From NCBI GenBank assembly GCA_021234155.1, contig JAJEKV010000014.1, positions 16,586,872 through 16,650,871 on the forward strand: a DNA stretch of 64,000 nucleotides, written 5' to 3'. The position numbers and the translations under genes are program-made. Below, piece by piece: positions 1 to 8,598 of the stretch (positions within the stretch are counted from its first letter, which is position 1; every line of letters begins with the position of its first letter). Below the pieces are notes generated by a model, which saw only the letters and a program-made list of their open reading frames with translations, was not told where the DNA came from and made no database searches. The DNA comes from Isoetes taiwanensis. Its lineage: Eukaryota; Streptophyta; Lycopodiopsida; Isoetales; Isoetaceae.

Positions 1-1312
1 CAAAGGTCATGGAAACCCTAAACCTAACTGATAGCCTACATAAGGCACCAAACCCTAACTTTCCCCTTTTTTCGCCCACAGACCTTCCGAGCTTCGATTC
101 GCGCGCCTGAGGAGTCAAATCCAACTCCCGAGATCTGCCCGTGTGCCCCAGCTTGTCAGACTCTCCTTCCGACCGCATTCCGAAGCAGAACAGAGACATG
201 GACGCCTTCGGATCAAGAGGAGTGAACCAGGGATCAGGTATTTGGTCGATTTAATAGCCTAAACCTTATTCCAGCCATCGAACCAATAGGTTTAGCCTAT
301 TAAATTACCCTCAGTAGCCAAGCAGACCCCGAGATTGACCCTAACTAAAGAACCTAACTCTATGATGCAGATTAGTTCGTATTTCTTTATGATGATGTGA
401 TGGAAGGATGTATTCTGTGAACTCATTGTATGGGGAAGGGGGGGTAGAGACTTAAAGCTTAGTAGTTGATGCTCCTAGCTAGTCCCTCTTTTACTAGATT
501 TCGGCCTGTGTACAAGAACCACACCTGGTTGTGGGTGAAGGGGCCAGACTGGCTCAGAAGGAGGTTCGTGTACTGACTCTTGACCGATCCTTCTGGTGTG
601 TAAGGCCTACTGGGGATCAATGCAGACTAGGTCTAATGGTTTGCCACTGAGTGCGGGCAAGGCATGGGCTCGACACCCGTGGAGTGAAGTTCACTTTCCA
701 GTGGGTTAAGTCGAATAAGGGCAGTGGCCCTCTAGTCGCCTTGAGTCAGCATGGAGACCTCTGGTGGGAGTGATCCCTACCTGCCCCATCGGAACTGGGG
801 AGATGCAACCCAGGAATAGCCCCCTTGGCTATGCATCTGGCGGGCTACAATCAGGTCCCAACACTCTTCAACCTACTCTGCAAAGTGTGCACAAGAGGGG
901 TGGATGGAGTGGACAACCCAATGCCATGTTCTTATGCCAGCCAAATCCATTGTCATGATTCTGTCTGCAATGAACTCTGGAGACCCAAGCTTGTCAGTCA
1001 TTCCCTGGAGTCTGAGCCTTGGGTAGGAATTCCCTTTGTATTGTGCTGATCTTTGTCTGTGCAGATGTTGATATGCCACCCTTCGGGGTGGGGGTATATG
1101 ATGTTTATGTTACTGACATGTATGTTTACGCTTCCGCAGCTAGGTAGGCCCTGAGGGAGACGGGGTAAAATGACCCCTTCACTCTTCCCACTGGGGATCC
1201 AGTACGGTCACAGTGATATGTGGAGGGCCCTGTATCAGTATGGAGCTGGTATGGGGGATGAACTCCTGTTTGTATACGGTGCGGGCATCGTATATGAGTA
1301 GGGGACGTCACA
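1..1312 (+). repeat. 5' LTR of element 1 (left end cut by window)
   Basis: Base 1 matches base 7277 of the downstream LTR and similarity runs to the terminal ACGTCACA at 1305-1312. Shared landmarks include a G-rich run near 430, a GGGAGATGCAACCC motif near 797 and a CCGCAGCTAGGTAGGCCC motif near 1134. Short ORFs inside are not conserved in frame with element 2 and are noise. Confidence 0.95.
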
Positions 1313-1313
1313 G

Positions 1314-1325
1314 TGGTATCAGAGC
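1314..1325 (+). other. Primer-binding site (initiator tRNA-Met)
   Basis: TGGTATCAGAGC lies one base after the LTR end. It is the standard plant complement to the 3' end of initiator tRNA-Met and marks the start of the internal region. Confidence 0.95.
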
Positions 1326-1516
1326 TATGTTCTTGGAGACCAAGAGCAAAGCACTGGCCATGCTCCCAGTAGTACTAACTTGATAAGATCCTCAAGCCTC
1401 GAAAAATGGAAATTTTTTTTCTCATTTTTGTAGAATATGCTAAGCTAGTAACAGTTAAGTTAATTAGAGCATAAAAAGACTAAAAAGAGTGAGCCAAACC
1501 CTTCAAAAGCAGGATG

Positions 1517-1583
1517 GTCTCACACGTCGCGCCAGGAGCAATAATGGAAAATCCATTTTTAGCCTGGGCGCAACGTGTGAGAC
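1517..1583 (+). promoter_or_regulatory. Hairpin element A upstream of the histone-like ORF
   Basis: A 67-bp inverted repeat with outer arms GTCTCACACGT and ACGTGTGAGAC, then CGCGCC facing GGGCGC, and an inner stem ATGGA/TCCAT. It is one of four related hairpins in the element (also at 1732, 3647 and 3837), two ahead of each pre-gag transcription unit. Function unknown. Confidence 0.85.
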
Positions 1584-1731
1584 ATTGCATCCAAAACTTC
1601 ATGAAAAATGATGAATCTTCTAAAAGTAACATGGTAATGCGAATTCCAAGCTTAAAATTAGCTAAATTAGCATGTTACCTTGCTAAAAACAAGCTTAGAA
1701 TGTATAAATTTTAGCATCAAAATTTCACCAT

Positions 1732-1798
1732 GTCTCACACGTCGCGCCAGGAGCAAAAATGAAATTTTCATTATTAATCTGGGCGCAACGTGTGAGAC
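1732..1798 (+). promoter_or_regulatory. Hairpin element B upstream of the histone-like ORF
   Basis: The same 67-bp design as hairpin A, starting 215 bp after it, but with inner stem ATGAA/TTCAT in place of ATGGA/TCCAT, so the paired bases changed together. It ends 100 bp before the TATA box at 1898. Confidence 0.85.
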
Positions 1799-1897
1799 CA
1801 TGAGGTTAGATTGTCTAAATTTAGCCATGTAGTAAGATAATAAGTGTTTTATGTGACCCAGAAGAGTAGTTTCAAATTTGACCTAAAATTGCCCATC

Positions 1898-1905
1898 TAT
1901 AAATA
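1898..1905 (+). promoter_or_regulatory. Internal TATA box for the histone-like ORF
   Basis: TATAAATA lies 103 bp before the ATG at 2008, inside the retrotransposon rather than in the LTR. A pyrimidine-rich CTCATTTTTC follows, as it does in the corresponding leader of element 2. Spacing fits a Pol II start and a leader of about 75 nt. This is inference from motif and spacing. Confidence 0.6.
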
Positions 1906-2007
1906 GATGTAGAACCCCTCTCATTTTTCACGTTCCTCCTTAGAAAGGCGCTCTCACCTGTCAAGGCGATCTTTGGCGCCCGACATCAGATCAAAGATCC
2001 GTCAGCC

Positions 2008-3504
2008 ATGGCCCGAACGAAACAAACTGCCAGGAAGCCCCGCCCAGGCGAAACCCCCAGCGCCCTAATCCACGAGATGCTTCGTGAGCGCCTCTTTCAA
2101 GAAGGAGGTCAATCTTCAGCCAGCAAGGCAACAGAGTCCGAAGAGCACCACAGCAACAACAACAACCAAGAAGGGGATGAGACAGAGGTAAAGGAGGACG
2201 CGCACTCCAACGCCGGGACGGAGGTCCTCGATAACGAGGAGCCAGATGTGATGCAAAAGATTCTTGATGAAGTAGAGGAGGAGGAAAGGAAGAGGAAAGA
2301 AGACCAAGATCGGACCGAGGAGCAGGACCATCAGAGAGAGCCGACCCTCAACCTGGCAGAAGAAGAAGAAGAATTGGCGGCATGGGGGCAAAAGTATGCT
2401 GGTGGGTATCAAAAAAACGCGGCCCCAGCACTTAGATCAGCACCCTGGATGTACTATTCTATCATAGTATTCCACTTGTCATTCATTGGAGCTGTTACAT
2501 ATTTCTATTGATTACCTAATTACCATGTGCTAGTACCAGTAACACCCTAAACAAGCTGCCATATGGGGTGCTATATGAGTGCTGTCAGCATGCGTCCGGA
2601 CGCATGCTTTTGATACCCACCAGCATACTTTTGCCCATGGATCAAGAAGCAAGAAGCCAAAGAGCGCCGCCGGGAAAAGAAGCGGGAGGAAAAGAAGAGG
2701 AAGAGGGAGGAGCTAGAAGCCAAGGAGGCAGAGTTCCAGAAGAAGCTCAAAGGGAAAGGCATGGCACCGACCCCCAGGAAAACGAAGGCGCCCCCACGCA
2801 CAAAGGTCGTCATTCAAGAGCCAGATGCAGACAAGCCCCCATCCTCCTCGGATGATTCTGAAGACGATGATTACAACCCGAATAACAAGGATGCGGGGCC
2901 CTCAAGAAATCCCGAGGACGAGCCAGCAGTACCTGACGTAGAGCAACCATCCAAACCCCCTCCCTACCCGACCTTAGACAAGAAGAAGGCTCCCCGAACC
3001 GAGCGGGAATCTTATGTGATAGACCCCCATAAAGTCTATTAGAAGAAATTGCGGGATTACAACAAGTTCTTGGCTAAGTGGGAGGCATACAATGCATAAT
3101 ACCAAGCGAACAGGGTACGGTTCGTGGAAGGTGGAGTACCTCCCAAGAATACACTGAAGCCACCCCCAGAGAAGCCCAAGCCTCCGAGGAAGCATGCCAA
3201 GAGAAGGGTCACTAAGGAGGCCAGTGAAAGGAAAGCCCTGAAAGAAATCAGGCATTTTCAGAGAAGCTTCGGCTTCTTGATTCCACGAGCACCGTTCGCC
3301 CGCTTGGTACGTGAAGTAATCCAAGAGTACAACACAGAGATGCGGGTGACGGACGAGATGTTGCTAGCCCTACAGGAAGCAACAGAACAGAAGTTGGTGC
3401 AACATTTCGAAGATGCAACGGCTTGCACCGTCCATGCAAAGAGAGTCACCCTAATGAAGCAAGATATGCATCTTGCTAGCTTCATCAAGGGAGAAAGACC
3501 TTAG
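2008..3504 (+). pseudogene. Retrotransposon-borne histone H3/CENH3-like protein, disrupted copy
   Basis: Residues 1-10 are MARTKQTARK, identical to the H3 N-terminus including K4 and K9; the S10, K14 and K27 context is absent. A linker of about 310 residues follows: acidic (Glu/Asp-rich), then a Lys/Arg/Glu coiled-coil-like stretch, then Pro-rich. The C-terminal 89 residues (from 3235) form a full histone fold: alphaN ALKEIRHFQ, alpha1 PFARLVREV, alpha2 with ALQEA, loop 2 HAKRVTLM, and end GERP. About half of fold positions match H3 by eye. ALKEIRHFQ, LIP and RVTLM recall plant CENH3, but loop 1 has ordinary H3 length. The copy is broken by a 251-bp insertion (2386-2636) and in-frame stops at 3040 (TAG) and 3097 (TAA). 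The insertion plus its 4-bp duplication is 255 bp, so the frame is the same on both sides. Upstream are its own TATA box and two hairpins. Confidence 0.93.
2386..2636. mobile_element. 251-bp MITE-like insertion in the histone-like ORF
   Basis: Perfect 29-bp terminal inverted repeats (2386-2414 and 2608-2636) begin GGGCAAAAGTATGC, flanked by a 4-bp target duplication ATGG (2382-2385 and 2637-2640). Excision of the element with one ATGG restores the histone-like frame. A perfect 22-bp palindrome overlaps the inner edge of the right repeat (2587-2608). No transposase is encoded. The short duplication does not let me name a superfamily. Confidence 0.9.
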
Positions 3505-3646
3505 ACACTTTTTGTACATAAATTTTTGTTAAATATAAAAAGTTTTTGTGATAGAATGATGTGTATTTCTTGCTTAATTGAGTCAAGATAGTGATTCCTG
3601 GCCTTTGTTTTAGTTAGAAATGACTTTTGGATAAAAAAGGAGAGAT

Positions 3647-3704
3647 GTCTCACACGTCGCGCCAGGACTCAAAATGGATTTTCCATTTTTGGCCCGTGTG
3701 AGAC
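3647..3704 (+). promoter_or_regulatory. Hairpin element C upstream of ORF2 (short version)
   Basis: Arms GTCTCACACGT and CGTGTGAGAC with inner stem ATGGA/TCCAT, as in hairpin A. The right arm has lost about nine bases of the GGGCGCA part. Confidence 0.8.
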
Positions 3705-3836
3705 CATGCCCAAAAGTGCCCAAAACTGCTCCAAATTGACCAAATAAAGAGTCAATTCTGCCTAATTCGATGAGTCTGGTAGAATTACACCCTTATATCA
3801 CCCAAATTAGATAAGTTTAGCCCAATTTGAGTCAAT

Positions 3837-3903
3837 GTCTCACACGTCGCGCCAGGAGCAAAAATGAACTTTTCATTATTGGTCTGGGCGCAACGTGTGA
3901 GAC
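3837..3903 (+). promoter_or_regulatory. Hairpin element D upstream of ORF2
   Basis: Full 67-bp hairpin with inner stem ATGAA/TTCAT, as in hairpin B. It starts 190 bp after hairpin C and its end lies 176 bp before the first base of the TATA box at 4079. Element 2 has the same 176-bp spacing with hairpins of different sequence. Confidence 0.85.
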
Positions 3904-4078
3904 ACCATACCATACCCAAATGACCTCTAGTTTGTTGCAATAGGTTCATTAGCTAATCTTAGCACGCTCAAACACCAAAAGTAGTCTTCAAATCCTCATT
4001 TGGACCCCCAAATAGGTCACAATTGCCCAACTCCCATAGGTTTCGAAGTCACCCAAAAATTAGGGTTTCACCCATATC

Positions 4079-4086
4079 TATAAATA
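4079..4086 (+). promoter_or_regulatory. Internal TATA box for ORF2
   Basis: TATAAATA followed by GGACCTCATT, 114 bp before the ATG at 4200. Element 2 has TATAAAAA followed by GGGCCTCATT at the same place before its ORF2. The shared block supports a conserved internal promoter. Confidence 0.65.
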
Positions 4087-4199
4087 GGACCTCATTCCCC
4101 ACTTGACAATCTACAAGATTGCTCCTGACCTTTGAGGCGATTTCCCAGCTCCCATAGGCGCTCCTACATCTGTTTGCTAATCACCTCCACTCTAGAGCA

Positions 4200-5150
4200 A
4201 TGGCAACTAGTGACTTCAGAAGATGGTACAGCGCCAGTGCACACGCAGCTGAAGCTGACGTCAATACCATCTTCCAACTCTTCCAGCAAGAGATAGACGT
4301 CCAAGCCACCCTGAATGCAACACCCGCGTATAGGCGAGTACTAGCCGAGTTTTCAGCTAGGGTAGAACAGTCCCTAGTACAGCTTCCCCCCTGTGTGGGA
4401 TATTTTGTTCCCCGGCCATCCCTTCAAGCGGCCTTGGGCGATGTTCCGAACATCGCCAAGTATCTAACTAACAAGGCCCAGAGAATGCCCGAGCCCATGG
4501 TCCTGACTGTCAACAGGACCAAGTACTTCTCCTACACCACTGCCTTGGCTATTTTCCTCACCCACCATGCTAAAAACCCCTTGGGGGAAACCTCTATCCC
4601 TCCCATGGAGGTGGACCCCATCGCTTCCTCAGCGGCACACCAGATGCTTTTGCAATACCAGCGAGAGCAGGAAGGAAGAGGAGAAGAAGAAGAATTGGAA
4701 GAGGAGGAGTACATGGAGCTCGACCCGGAGGAGGAACGGCGGCAAGCCGAAGAGGAGCTACGCGACTTCGAGCGGAGCCGCCAGACACCTAGAGTCGCTC
4801 CCCCCCTAGGGCTAGGCATTACAAGCCTAGCCCCCATCATCATCAACGGTGAGGAGTACCTGCTCCTTAGTGATATCCAGAACCTCCCCGAATGCAGGGA
4901 GAGGGAGTTCAGGATAGATGAGTTGCTGCACCAACTACGGCAGCAACCGGACTTGGACGGCTTCATCGTCCGGGGAGTCTCAGACTTCCCACTTCAAGTA
5001 AGAGAAGCCGACACCTATGCAGGTGAGTCGACTCCAGATATCCAGGCCTACAGCAGCATAAGGCAGATCATGGAGGCCAGAGAATTGCCATCTGATTCCT
5101 CGCCATTCAGGAGCAGATGGGGATCAGAGGCAAGACCACAAGCATATTGA
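4200..5150 (+). CDS. Element 1 ORF2: conserved protein of unknown function
   Basis: 316 residues starting MATSDFRRWYSAS in a good start context (CAATGG). No domain is recognised. The element 2 counterpart at 60121 shares the N-terminal RWY motif, an ATLxxTPxY segment, an acidic Glu-rich middle (about residues 155-185) and a well-conserved block GIT(S/A)L(A/T)P(I/V)II(N/D)GEEY followed by a CRE..(F/L)RIDELL motif. Conservation in two diverged elements argues that it is a working element protein. It lies between the histone-like ORF and gag with its own TATA box and hairpins. The acidic patch would suit binding a basic protein such as a histone, but that is speculation. It overlaps ORF3 by 34 bp. 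Confidence 0.75.
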   Translation: MATSDFRRWYSASAHAAEADVNTIFQLFQQEIDVQATLNATPAYRRVLAEFSARVEQSLVQLPPCVGYFVPRPSLQAALGDVPNIAKYLTNKAQRMPEPMVLTVNRTKYFSYTTALAIFLTHHAKNPLGETSIPPMEVDPIASSAAHQMLLQYQREQEGRGEEEELEEEEYMELDPEEERRQAEEELRDFERSRQTPRVAPPLGLGITSLAPIIINGEEYLLLSDIQNLPECREREFRIDELLHQLRQQPDLDGFIVRGVSDFPLQVREADTYAGESTPDIQAYSSIRQIMEARELPSDSSPFRSRWGSEARPQAY

Positions 5151-5713
5151 TGCCGAGCTCGTCGACACTGCCTCGTGCAAGAGAGGCAGGAATCGACATC
5201 AGGCGGGTGACATCGACAATCAGAGACTACCGAGAAATCACGGAGGTAGAAGTCGATGAATACGCGGGACGACATCGAGCTGGAGGCCAAGCAAGCGGTG
5301 AATCATCAGCGACACACAACGACAGGTCGCTGAGATATTACCTGCCCCTGCTGATGGACGGGAGAATAGCGGTGATACACCGCAAATTCAGCCCCCGTGG
5401 CGAAGAAGGAGTGTTTATGCTTATAGCACTCTCTGGCTTTGGCATGCATGCTCGAATAGCTTCAAATGTCGACTATGCTGTCTTAGTCAAGAGAGCCATG
5501 GCATTGGACATCTTCGACTTCGCCGTGCCCTACCGACGGCAGGGAAGATTGGCGTGCTGCCGCCTACACTTCGACCTTGAGTAGAGGATTTGGTGTGACC
5601 TTTGCAAGGCGGGGCGTCAACCAATGTCCCTCGCGAAAACTTGGGACCCAAGGAACGCCCAAGTCAAGAAATTTTTAGAGGATAACCCATCCTACCGGCG
5701 TTATCAAGAATAA
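5117..5713 (+). pseudogene. Element 1 ORF3: conserved unknown protein, one internal stop
   Basis: Read in the -1 frame relative to ORF2, which it overlaps. The conserved core (about 5330-5500) contains YYLPLL, then a KFSPRGEE motif and LIALSGFG; element 2 has YYLPAL, EFSPRGEE and LIALSGFG in the corresponding place. A TAG at 5582 interrupts the frame, where element 2 seems to have Trp, and the frame then runs to TAA at 5711. ORF3 is in the -1 frame relative to ORF2 in element 2 as well, so ORF2-ORF3 could be joined by ribosomal frameshifting or be separate proteins. Function unknown. Confidence 0.6.
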
Positions 5714-5879
5714 TTAAGAATCTTGATCCCGGAGGACCTGTACTTGAAATTATTATATAATAAAAACATTTTTGTGCCAATATTTAGAAACTTTGTTGAG
5801 TGTATTTGATTCCATAAATAAAACGGCAAATACATGAGTACAATAAAGTGAGTAAAGCTAACCATAAAGTGATGACCAA

Positions 5880-7075
5880 CTGTGTATGCAGATAGGGAAC
5901 AGAGAACGGTCGAGCAAAACAGGAGGCCCGACAGAGATGAAGGGACCCCGGACAGACAACGCATCCCAAGGAACCTGTTCGAAGCATATGGTCCCATGAC
6001 CCCAGAGGAGGAGATGTCGCAGTCAATGTAACTGGAACCGACCAGATAAAGGCTCTACTGGCGGCACAGACATCATCGGGGCCGCAAACAACACCCCGAA
6101 AGTCGGGAAAAGACAAGAAAAGGAGCAAGAGAAGGAGGTCCCCAAAGACGAAACCTCCGACCCAGCTCGCCCCTGACCGGAGAGTCCGAGAAAGAGGGCG
6201 CAGCAAGTGCCGGACACCGAGAGACGGCCGATTTAAGGATGCTAAGGCCCCGGATTATCGAAGAAGGTAGACTCTGCGACCGGGCAACGATGGAAGGCCC
6301 GGAACTTGAACAGCTTCTGGGAGAACAGATCGTGCCTAGAGGCGAAGCATGGCTCGAATTTAAATGAGCGAAAAGTACGGTAATGCCTATGGCATGAAGG
6401 ACAAAGACAAAGGCAGGGTGACAACAGCCAACTTGAAGGAGAAAAGACACGATCCGGTGGAAGGGCTATGCCAAGGCCCATGGCTTGAGCGCAGATGGGT
6501 GCGATTTAAGAAGTTCTCGAAAAGCCTTCAAGCACCACTATGTTCCTGAACACAAGTCAAACATGATGCCAGCTTTTACAGATTGCAGCAAGGGTACAAG
6601 ACGGTGCAGAAGTACACTGAAGAGTTCATGAGACTAAGGCTGTATGTGCCAAAGTTGAGTAAAAAGCATGCAGTGGAAAGCTACATCGAGGGGCTGAACG
6701 AGGAGATCCGGAAACTAGTAAGGGCAATAGACCCCAAGTCAGTATCCGAGGCAGAATCCAAAGCAATTAGTTTGCAAGGATCGAGGCCTCAGAATAGTGC
6801 ACAGAAACAGCCTTACTACCAGGATAGAGGCAAAGCATCAGGGAGCTACAGTCCTAGGGCAGCCAGCCCAAGTCCAGCAAAGTCCCCATACAATGGCAAC
6901 CAGGGAGACAGCAGGAAAGAAAGCAGGTGTCCTTCAAGGACAAGCCGGAAGGATCCAACTATTCAAAAGCAGTAAGGTCCTTCTTACAGGCAATGCCAAA
7001 GGAAAAGAGACAGGAATGCATGGAGAAGCAGCTCTGTTTCAGATGTTTCCAGCCGGGCCACAGAACGGCGAACAG
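5880..7075 (+). pseudogene. Element 1 gag (capsid/nucleocapsid), frameshifted and truncated at the zinc knuckle
   Basis: A gag capsid region is readable across several frames: YGMKDKDKGRV (about 6380), a KKFSKS region, then YKTVQKYTEEFMRLRLYVP (from 6592) and a YIEGLNEEIRKLVRAI segment typical of plant Ty3/gypsy gag. A CFRCFQPGH zinc knuckle half (CX2CX4H) follows at about 7038-7064. The last Cys of CX2CX4HX4C and everything after it are missing, and the sequence runs straight into the purine tract before the LTR. The N-terminal part (5880-6360) is charged and interrupted by stops. Element 2 has the same gag with protease following. Confidence 0.85.
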
Positions 7076-7088
7076 AAGGTGGGGAGAA
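7076..7088 (+). other. Polypurine tract of element 1
   Basis: AAGGTGGGGAGAA immediately before the TGTGACG start of the 3' LTR, the expected plus-strand priming site. Confidence 0.8.
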
Positions 7089-8598
7089 TGTGACGTTCCA
7101 GTACGATATACGGTCTCATGACGTATACCGTACTGCACCGTCACGCGTACACGCCGTTCCAATCGACGTGCACGCCGACGTGTACCCAAGCAAGAGCGCC
7201 CTAGAGGGCAACTTGCAATGGTGCGCACACTTAGCAATGTGCGCACTTTTAGACCTTTAACCCATTAAAGGCAGACCAAGGGTCATGGAAACCCTAAATG
7301 TAACTGATAGCCTACATAAGGCACCAAACCCTAACTTTCCCCTTTTTTCGCCCACAGACCTTCCGAGCTTCGATTCGCGCGTCTGAGGAGTCAAATCCAA
7401 CTCCCGAGATCTGCCCGTGCGCCCCAACTTGTCAGACTCTCCTTCCGACCGCATTCCGAAGCAGAACAGAGACATGGACGCCTTCGGATCAAGAGGAGTG
7501 AACCAGGGATCAGGTATTTGGCGATTTAATAGCCTAAACATTATTCCAGCCATCGAACCAATAGGTTTAGCCTATTAAATTACCCTCAGTAGCCAAGCAG
7601 ACCCCGAGATTGACCCTAACTAAAGAACCTAACTCTATGATGTAGATTAGTTCTTATTTCTTTATGATGATGTGATGGAAGGATGTATTCTGTGAACTCA
7701 TTGTATGGGGAAGGGGGGGTAGAGACTTAAAGCTTAGTAGTTGATGCTCCTAGCTAGTCCCTCTTAGTGCATTACTAGATTTCAGCCGTGTGTACAAGAA
7801 CCACACACAGGTTGTGGGTGAAGGGGCAGATCGGCTCGAGGAAGGAGGTTCGATGTAATCGACTCTTGACTGATCCCTCTGGTGTATAAGGCCTACCGGG
7901 GATCAATGCAGACTAGGTCTAATGGTTTGCCACTGAGTGCGGGCAAGGCATGGGCTCGACACCCGCGGAGTGGAGTTCACTTTCCAGTGGGTTAAGTCGA
8001 ATAAGGACAAGTGGCCCTCTAGTCGCCTTGAGTGGCATGGAGACCTCACGGGTGGGAGTGATCCCTACCTGCCCCATCGGAACTGGGGAGATGCAACCCA
8101 GGAATAGCCCCCTTGGCTATGCATCTGGCGGGCTACAGTCAGGTCCCAACACTCTTCAACCTACTCTGCAAAGTGTGCACAGGAGGGGCGGATGGAGTGG
8201 ACAACCCAATGCCATGTTCTTATGCCAGCCAAATCCATTGTCATGATTCTATCTGCAATGAACTCTGGAGACCCAAGCTTGTCAGTCATTCCCTGGAGTC
8301 TGAGCCTTGGGTAGGAATTCCCCTTGTATTGTGCTGATCTTTGTCTGTGCAGATGTTGATATGCCACCCTTCGGGGTGGGTATATGATGTTTATGTTACT
8401 GACATGTATGTTTATGCTTCCGCAGCTAGGTAGGCCCTGAGGGAGACGGGGTAAAATGACCCCTTCACTCTTCCCACTGGGGACCCAGTACGGTCACAGT
8501 GATATGTGGAGGGCCCTGTATCAGTATGGAGCTGGTATGGGGGATGAACTCCTGTTTGTATACGGTGCGGGCATCGTATATGAGTAGGGGACGTCACA
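7089..8598 (+). repeat. 3' LTR of element 1 (1510 bp, complete)
   Basis: Starts TGTGACGT and ends ACGTCACA, a perfect 8-bp inverted terminal repeat. The first 56 bp fold into a long hairpin (7090-7144): GTGACG pairs with CGTCAC and CAGTACG with CGTACTG. It is highly similar to 1-1312, so insertion was probably recent compared with element 2. Confidence 0.95.

Larger units (their letters stand above)
1..8598 (+). mobile_element. Element 1: Ty3/gypsy-type LTR retrotransposon carrying an H3-like histone gene; pol deleted
   Basis: The two LTRs (1-1312 and 7089-8598) are near-identical by eye, with only scattered substitutions and small indels. The 5' LTR is followed one base later by an initiator-Met primer site, and the 3' LTR is preceded by a purine tract. 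Internal order is histone H3-like ORF, ORF2, ORF3, then gag up to the zinc knuckle. No protease, reverse transcriptase, RNase H or integrase can be read, so the copy is non-autonomous. The first ~188 bp of the 5' LTR lie left of the window. Sequence just right of the 3' LTR is open LINE coding sequence, so the element probably inserted into a LINE. Target-site duplication cannot be checked because the left flank is absent; the right flank starts TTCTT. Confidence 0.93.

Noticed and set aside
764-1311. Short open frames inside the LTRs of element 1
   Set aside because: They occur in both LTRs only because the LTRs are copies, and are not conserved in the element 2 LTR.
2008-2040. Chance match of a short N-terminus to histone H3
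   Set aside because: The same ORF ends in a full H3-type fold, and a second diverged element repeats both tail and fold in the same position, so chance is excluded.
2008-3504. An ordinary host histone H3 gene caught between repeats
   Set aside because: It lies between a primer-binding site and gag inside matching LTRs, has a linker of about 310 residues, and occurs again at the same place in element 2.
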